Origin: JBBIJH01 sp037446075 | Lineage (GTDB): Bacteria > Bacteroidota > Ignavibacteria > UBA10030 > JAHEZR01 | NCBI GenBank assembly: GCA_037446075.1 | Contig: JBBIJH010000116.1 | Location: 1-8,745, forward strand | DNA length: 8,745 nt | Direction: 5' to 3' | Shown: positions 6,633 to 8,745 of the stretch, one piece after another | Layout of the letters: every line of letters begins with the position of its first letter | Numbering within the stretch: position 1 is the stretch's first letter | Program-made: the position numbers and the translations under genes | Notes under the pieces: model-generated | Databases searched by the model: none | What the model saw: the letters and a program-made list of their open reading frames with translations, nothing else | Told to the model about the DNA's origin: nothing

Positions 6633-8745
6633 TCAGGACTCCGTCTGGGCGTATTCTGGCATTGTCCTGACCCACGCTTCTTCAGCTTGGAGTGCGTGAT
6701 GGGCATGAGGACGGATCTTTCGATAGACCTTATCTGGTGCAAGCGCTCTGCCGTCAACCTGAAGTAGTCGCTGAACTGGAATCCCGAAGAGTTTTTCGTT
6801 CACCTCAAGATAGTATTCGATCAGATTCCAATCGCGCTCGGTGAGATCGGCAAATTCGCCACCGTTGAGCTGCACCTCGGAAACTGTCTCGTGCGGGTCT
6901 CGAAGATAGATGGCTCCTCCGGAGGCGAGCGAGAAGAGATTCGCACCAGGATAAGGGCTTGCCAGATCGATGATGTTTCCATCCTCATCGAAGGAGATAC
7001 CATTGAGAATCACGAACCCGCCGCCGCTGAGAGGGTCCCCCGCCATAAAAGACTCTGCTAAGTAGTCGAGGCACGTGCCGTTGATGATGACACGAGGTTT
7101 TCCCACCGCGTTGATGAGCGGTCTGCCCGCTGCATTCCCAAGTATATAGGCGTATCCACCCTTCGCTGCATAAAGGAACGTTTGACCAACATCGCCGAAG
7201 ACGACGAGTCTACCGCTCTTCATAATTTGCGCCAGCTGATCTTGGCCGTTTCCGTGCACGTAGATCTCCGCACCATCAATCCCTGAGGCGAGGTAATCAC
7301 CAGAAGAACCATACACATCGATTCGTACGCCGTGACTGTTTGGACCAAGGCCATTGCCAATGAAACGGTGACCCCTGGCAGCGCTGATGAGAATATTCCA
7401 AAATCCATCCCGGTGCAGCCTTACCACTTCTAGCGCCAGCGAGTTTTCGCCTTGTGCCGGAAATCCTCGGGCGTCGATGCCGACGGTCTGTTCGGGCTGG
7501 ATGGAACGCGGTCGCAGTTGTCCAAACCTGTGGAAAGTGAAAAGGTCTGAAGGTTCTCTTGCTATCGAGTCGAAGATTTTCTCGAGAGCTTGATCGTACA
7601 GCGCCAAAAGTGAACTGCGACGAAGGCTCCCGGTCGGATAGCGCCGATCCATGAGCAAAGTCAGGACTTCAATACTTCGTCTCCGTCGCAAATCGGTGTC
7701 GCTGCTTCTGGTGAGGTATTCCAGAAAACCGATGAGGTCTTCGTAGCTGCAGTGAGCTAACTGCTCCCGCACAGAGTGAAACAGCTTCTCTGCCGAATCT
7801 TCCGGTGAGTGTGACAAGGGACCGACTTTTTCCACGGTAGACTGGCGGGATGAAACGACCCTGGGATGCTTACGCGTGTCAATCGTGATGACGCGAGCGA
7901 ATTTATCCGTGCAGAGCAGCGATGGTTCTTCTCCATCACGATCAGCCCGAATAGTGAAGATAAAGGCACCTCCGTCCGTATGACTGCCGCCGCGAGCGTT
8001 CCAGTAGCGATCGGCGCAGGGCCAGAAGTCAGGGTCCTCAGAAGCCAGACTTTCCAGTGCGGCATCGATCGCTTGCTTCTCTGAGGCCGAGAACCCGATG
8101 CTGGCCTTCCCCTGTTGCAAGGCGAACACTTGTGGGCGAAGCATGCTCGTGTCGGTAATGCCAATGAGACGGTAAGCTTTTTCTCGCGGCGCCGAGTGCG
8201 CGATGAGGAAAAACCACGGGCCGTCGGGTGAGCCATGGATGTGCATCACCTGCAGCATGCGATAGATTCGCTGCTTGTCAGGCGGCAGGAGTGAAAAGTC
8301 CCTCTCTGTCGTCGGAGCGAGTGCCTCGATGACATACTCAAGCGGATATCCGTATGTCCGATGAAGAAGATCGAAGACCAGAACGGAGACTTCAGTGTCA
8401 GTCAGAAAAAGCGGATAGATGTTTCTTTGAGCGAGGTATTCACAGATCGAGGCGTAGTTCGCGAAATCTCCATTGTGTACCAGTGCCTCGTGAAGTCCTA
8501 CAAAAGGATGTGCACCGCCCGGATGCCAGACTCTGCCTTTTGTTGGATAGCGATGATGGCCGATCCAGACGTGCGCGTGAAAATTCTCGAGTTTGTAGTA
8601 TCGAATGACATCATCCCCATAGCCAACCATCTTCAGAACGAGAATGTTCTTACCGTGTGAAAGCACGAAGGCTCGCTTCTCACCAGTGGAGGCGTAGAAT
8701 CTCCGGTTGAGATTGTAGCTATTCTGATATACGATTTCGTCTTCG
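6633..8745 (-). CDS. Class-II glutamine amidotransferase fused to glutamate-synthase GXGXG domain, 5' end off window
   Basis: The frame is open through the right edge, giving 703 residues and a stop. A GTG at 8666 is not a credible start, since the coding frame and domain continue upstream. Window residues 62-70 (GHHRYPTKG) and 90-97 (HNGDFANY) match the GHxRFSTxG and HNGE/D motifs of class-II (Ntn) glutaminases of the glutamate synthase type. The N-terminal catalytic Cys and perhaps 150-200 residues lie off window. Residues ~421-581 are a GXGXG parallel beta-helix: repeats of about 20 residues around GNGLGPNSHG, YGSSGDYLASG, FGDVGQTF and GNAAGRPL. This domain is the C-terminal part of bacterial GltB, or a separate GltB3/GlxC-type subunit elsewhere. 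The FMN- and Fe-S-binding synthase domain is missing, so ammonia from glutamine must be used by a separate partner, expected upstream. It could serve glutamate, N-methylglutamate or another amination. Confidence 0.88.
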   Translation of the reverse strand, partial: EDEIVYQNSYNLNRRFYASTGEKRAFVLSHGKNILVLKMVGYGDDVIRYYKLENFHAHVWIGHHRYPTKGRVWHPGGAHPFVGLHEALVHNGDFANYASICEYLAQRNIYPLFLTDTEVSVLVFDLLHRTYGYPLEYVIEALAPTTERDFSLLPPDKQRIYRMLQVMHIHGSPDGPWFFLIAHSAPREKAYRLIGITDTSMLRPQVFALQQGKASIGFSASEKQAIDAALESLASEDPDFWPCADRYWNARGGSHTDGGAFIFTIRADRDGEEPSLLCTDKFARVITIDTRKHPRVVSSRQSTVEKVGPLSHSPEDSAEKLFHSVREQLAHCSYEDLIGFLEYLTRSSDTDLRRRRSIEVLTLLMDRRYPTGSLRRSSLLALYDQALEKIFDSIAREPSDLFTFHRFGQLRPRSIQPEQTVGIDARGFPAQGENSLALEVVRLHRDGFWNILISAARGHRFIGNGLGPNSHGVRIDVYGSSGDYLASGIDGAEIYVHGNGQDQLAQIMKSGRLVVFGDVGQTFLYAAKGGYAYILGNAAGRPLINAVGKPRVIINGTCLDYLAESFMAGDPLSGGGFVILNGISFDEDGNIIDLASPYPGANLFSLASGGAIYLRDPHETVSEVQLNGGEFADLTERDWNLIEYYLEVNEKLFGIPVQRLLQVDGRALAPDKVYRKIRPHAHHALQAEEAWVRTMPEYAQTES

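Noticed and set aside
7757..8236. 159-codon minus-strand frame inside the amidotransferase gene
   Set aside because: It is an alternative frame of the amidotransferase-GXGXG coding sequence with arginine/serine-rich, domain-free translation.
6633..8666. Start of the amidotransferase gene at the GTG at 8666
   Set aside because: The frame continues open to 8745 in sensible protein sequence, and class-II glutaminases need an N-terminal Cys far upstream of GHHRYPTKG. The gene is therefore truncated by the window edge.

Overview
The window is a one-directional block of bacterial DNA. All six convincing genes lie on the minus strand, so transcription runs from high to low coordinates. Base composition is mid-GC. 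Signal peptides, a lipobox, a twin-arginine motif and a DmpA-type secreted hydrolase suggest a Gram-negative, environmental, probably heterotrophic bacterium. Good Shine-Dalgarno sites before several genes argue against a typical member of the Bacteroidota. The phylum cannot be fixed from this sequence alone.

Layout in transcription order: (1) 8745-6633, the C-terminal ~700 residues of a glutamate-synthase-like protein that fuses a class-II glutamine amidotransferase domain to a GXGXG beta-helix domain and shows no FMN domain; (2) 6553-6053, a small NTF2-like (DUF4440/SnoaL type) lipoprotein; (3) a 223-bp gap with a strong GC-rich hairpin (5963-5996) and a 14-bp palindrome (5845-5858); (4) 5829-4285, a multi-spanning family-39-type glycosyltransferase; (5) 4193-2859, a class-V PLP-dependent aminotransferase/epimerase homologue with a Tat-like leader; (6) a 415-bp gap without a convincing gene but with inverted repeats and odd translated stretches; (7) 2443-1034, a sodium:solute symporter; (8) 959-1, a signal-peptide-bearing P1-family (DmpA/BapA) self-cleaving aminopeptidase, cut by the left edge.

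Gene spacings are 79, 223, 91, 415 and 74 bp with no overlaps, so this is a loose same-strand series rather than a tight operon. The closest functional link is on the left. An exported PLP enzyme, a Na+-coupled small-solute importer and a secreted aminopeptidase could together serve capture and processing of amino acids or unusual peptides outside the cytoplasm. That is inference from neighbourhood and families. The amidotransferase and glycosyltransferase have no evident tie to it. No rRNA, tRNA, CRISPR array, insertion sequence or prophage gene was seen. The least explained stretch is the 2444-2858 gap.
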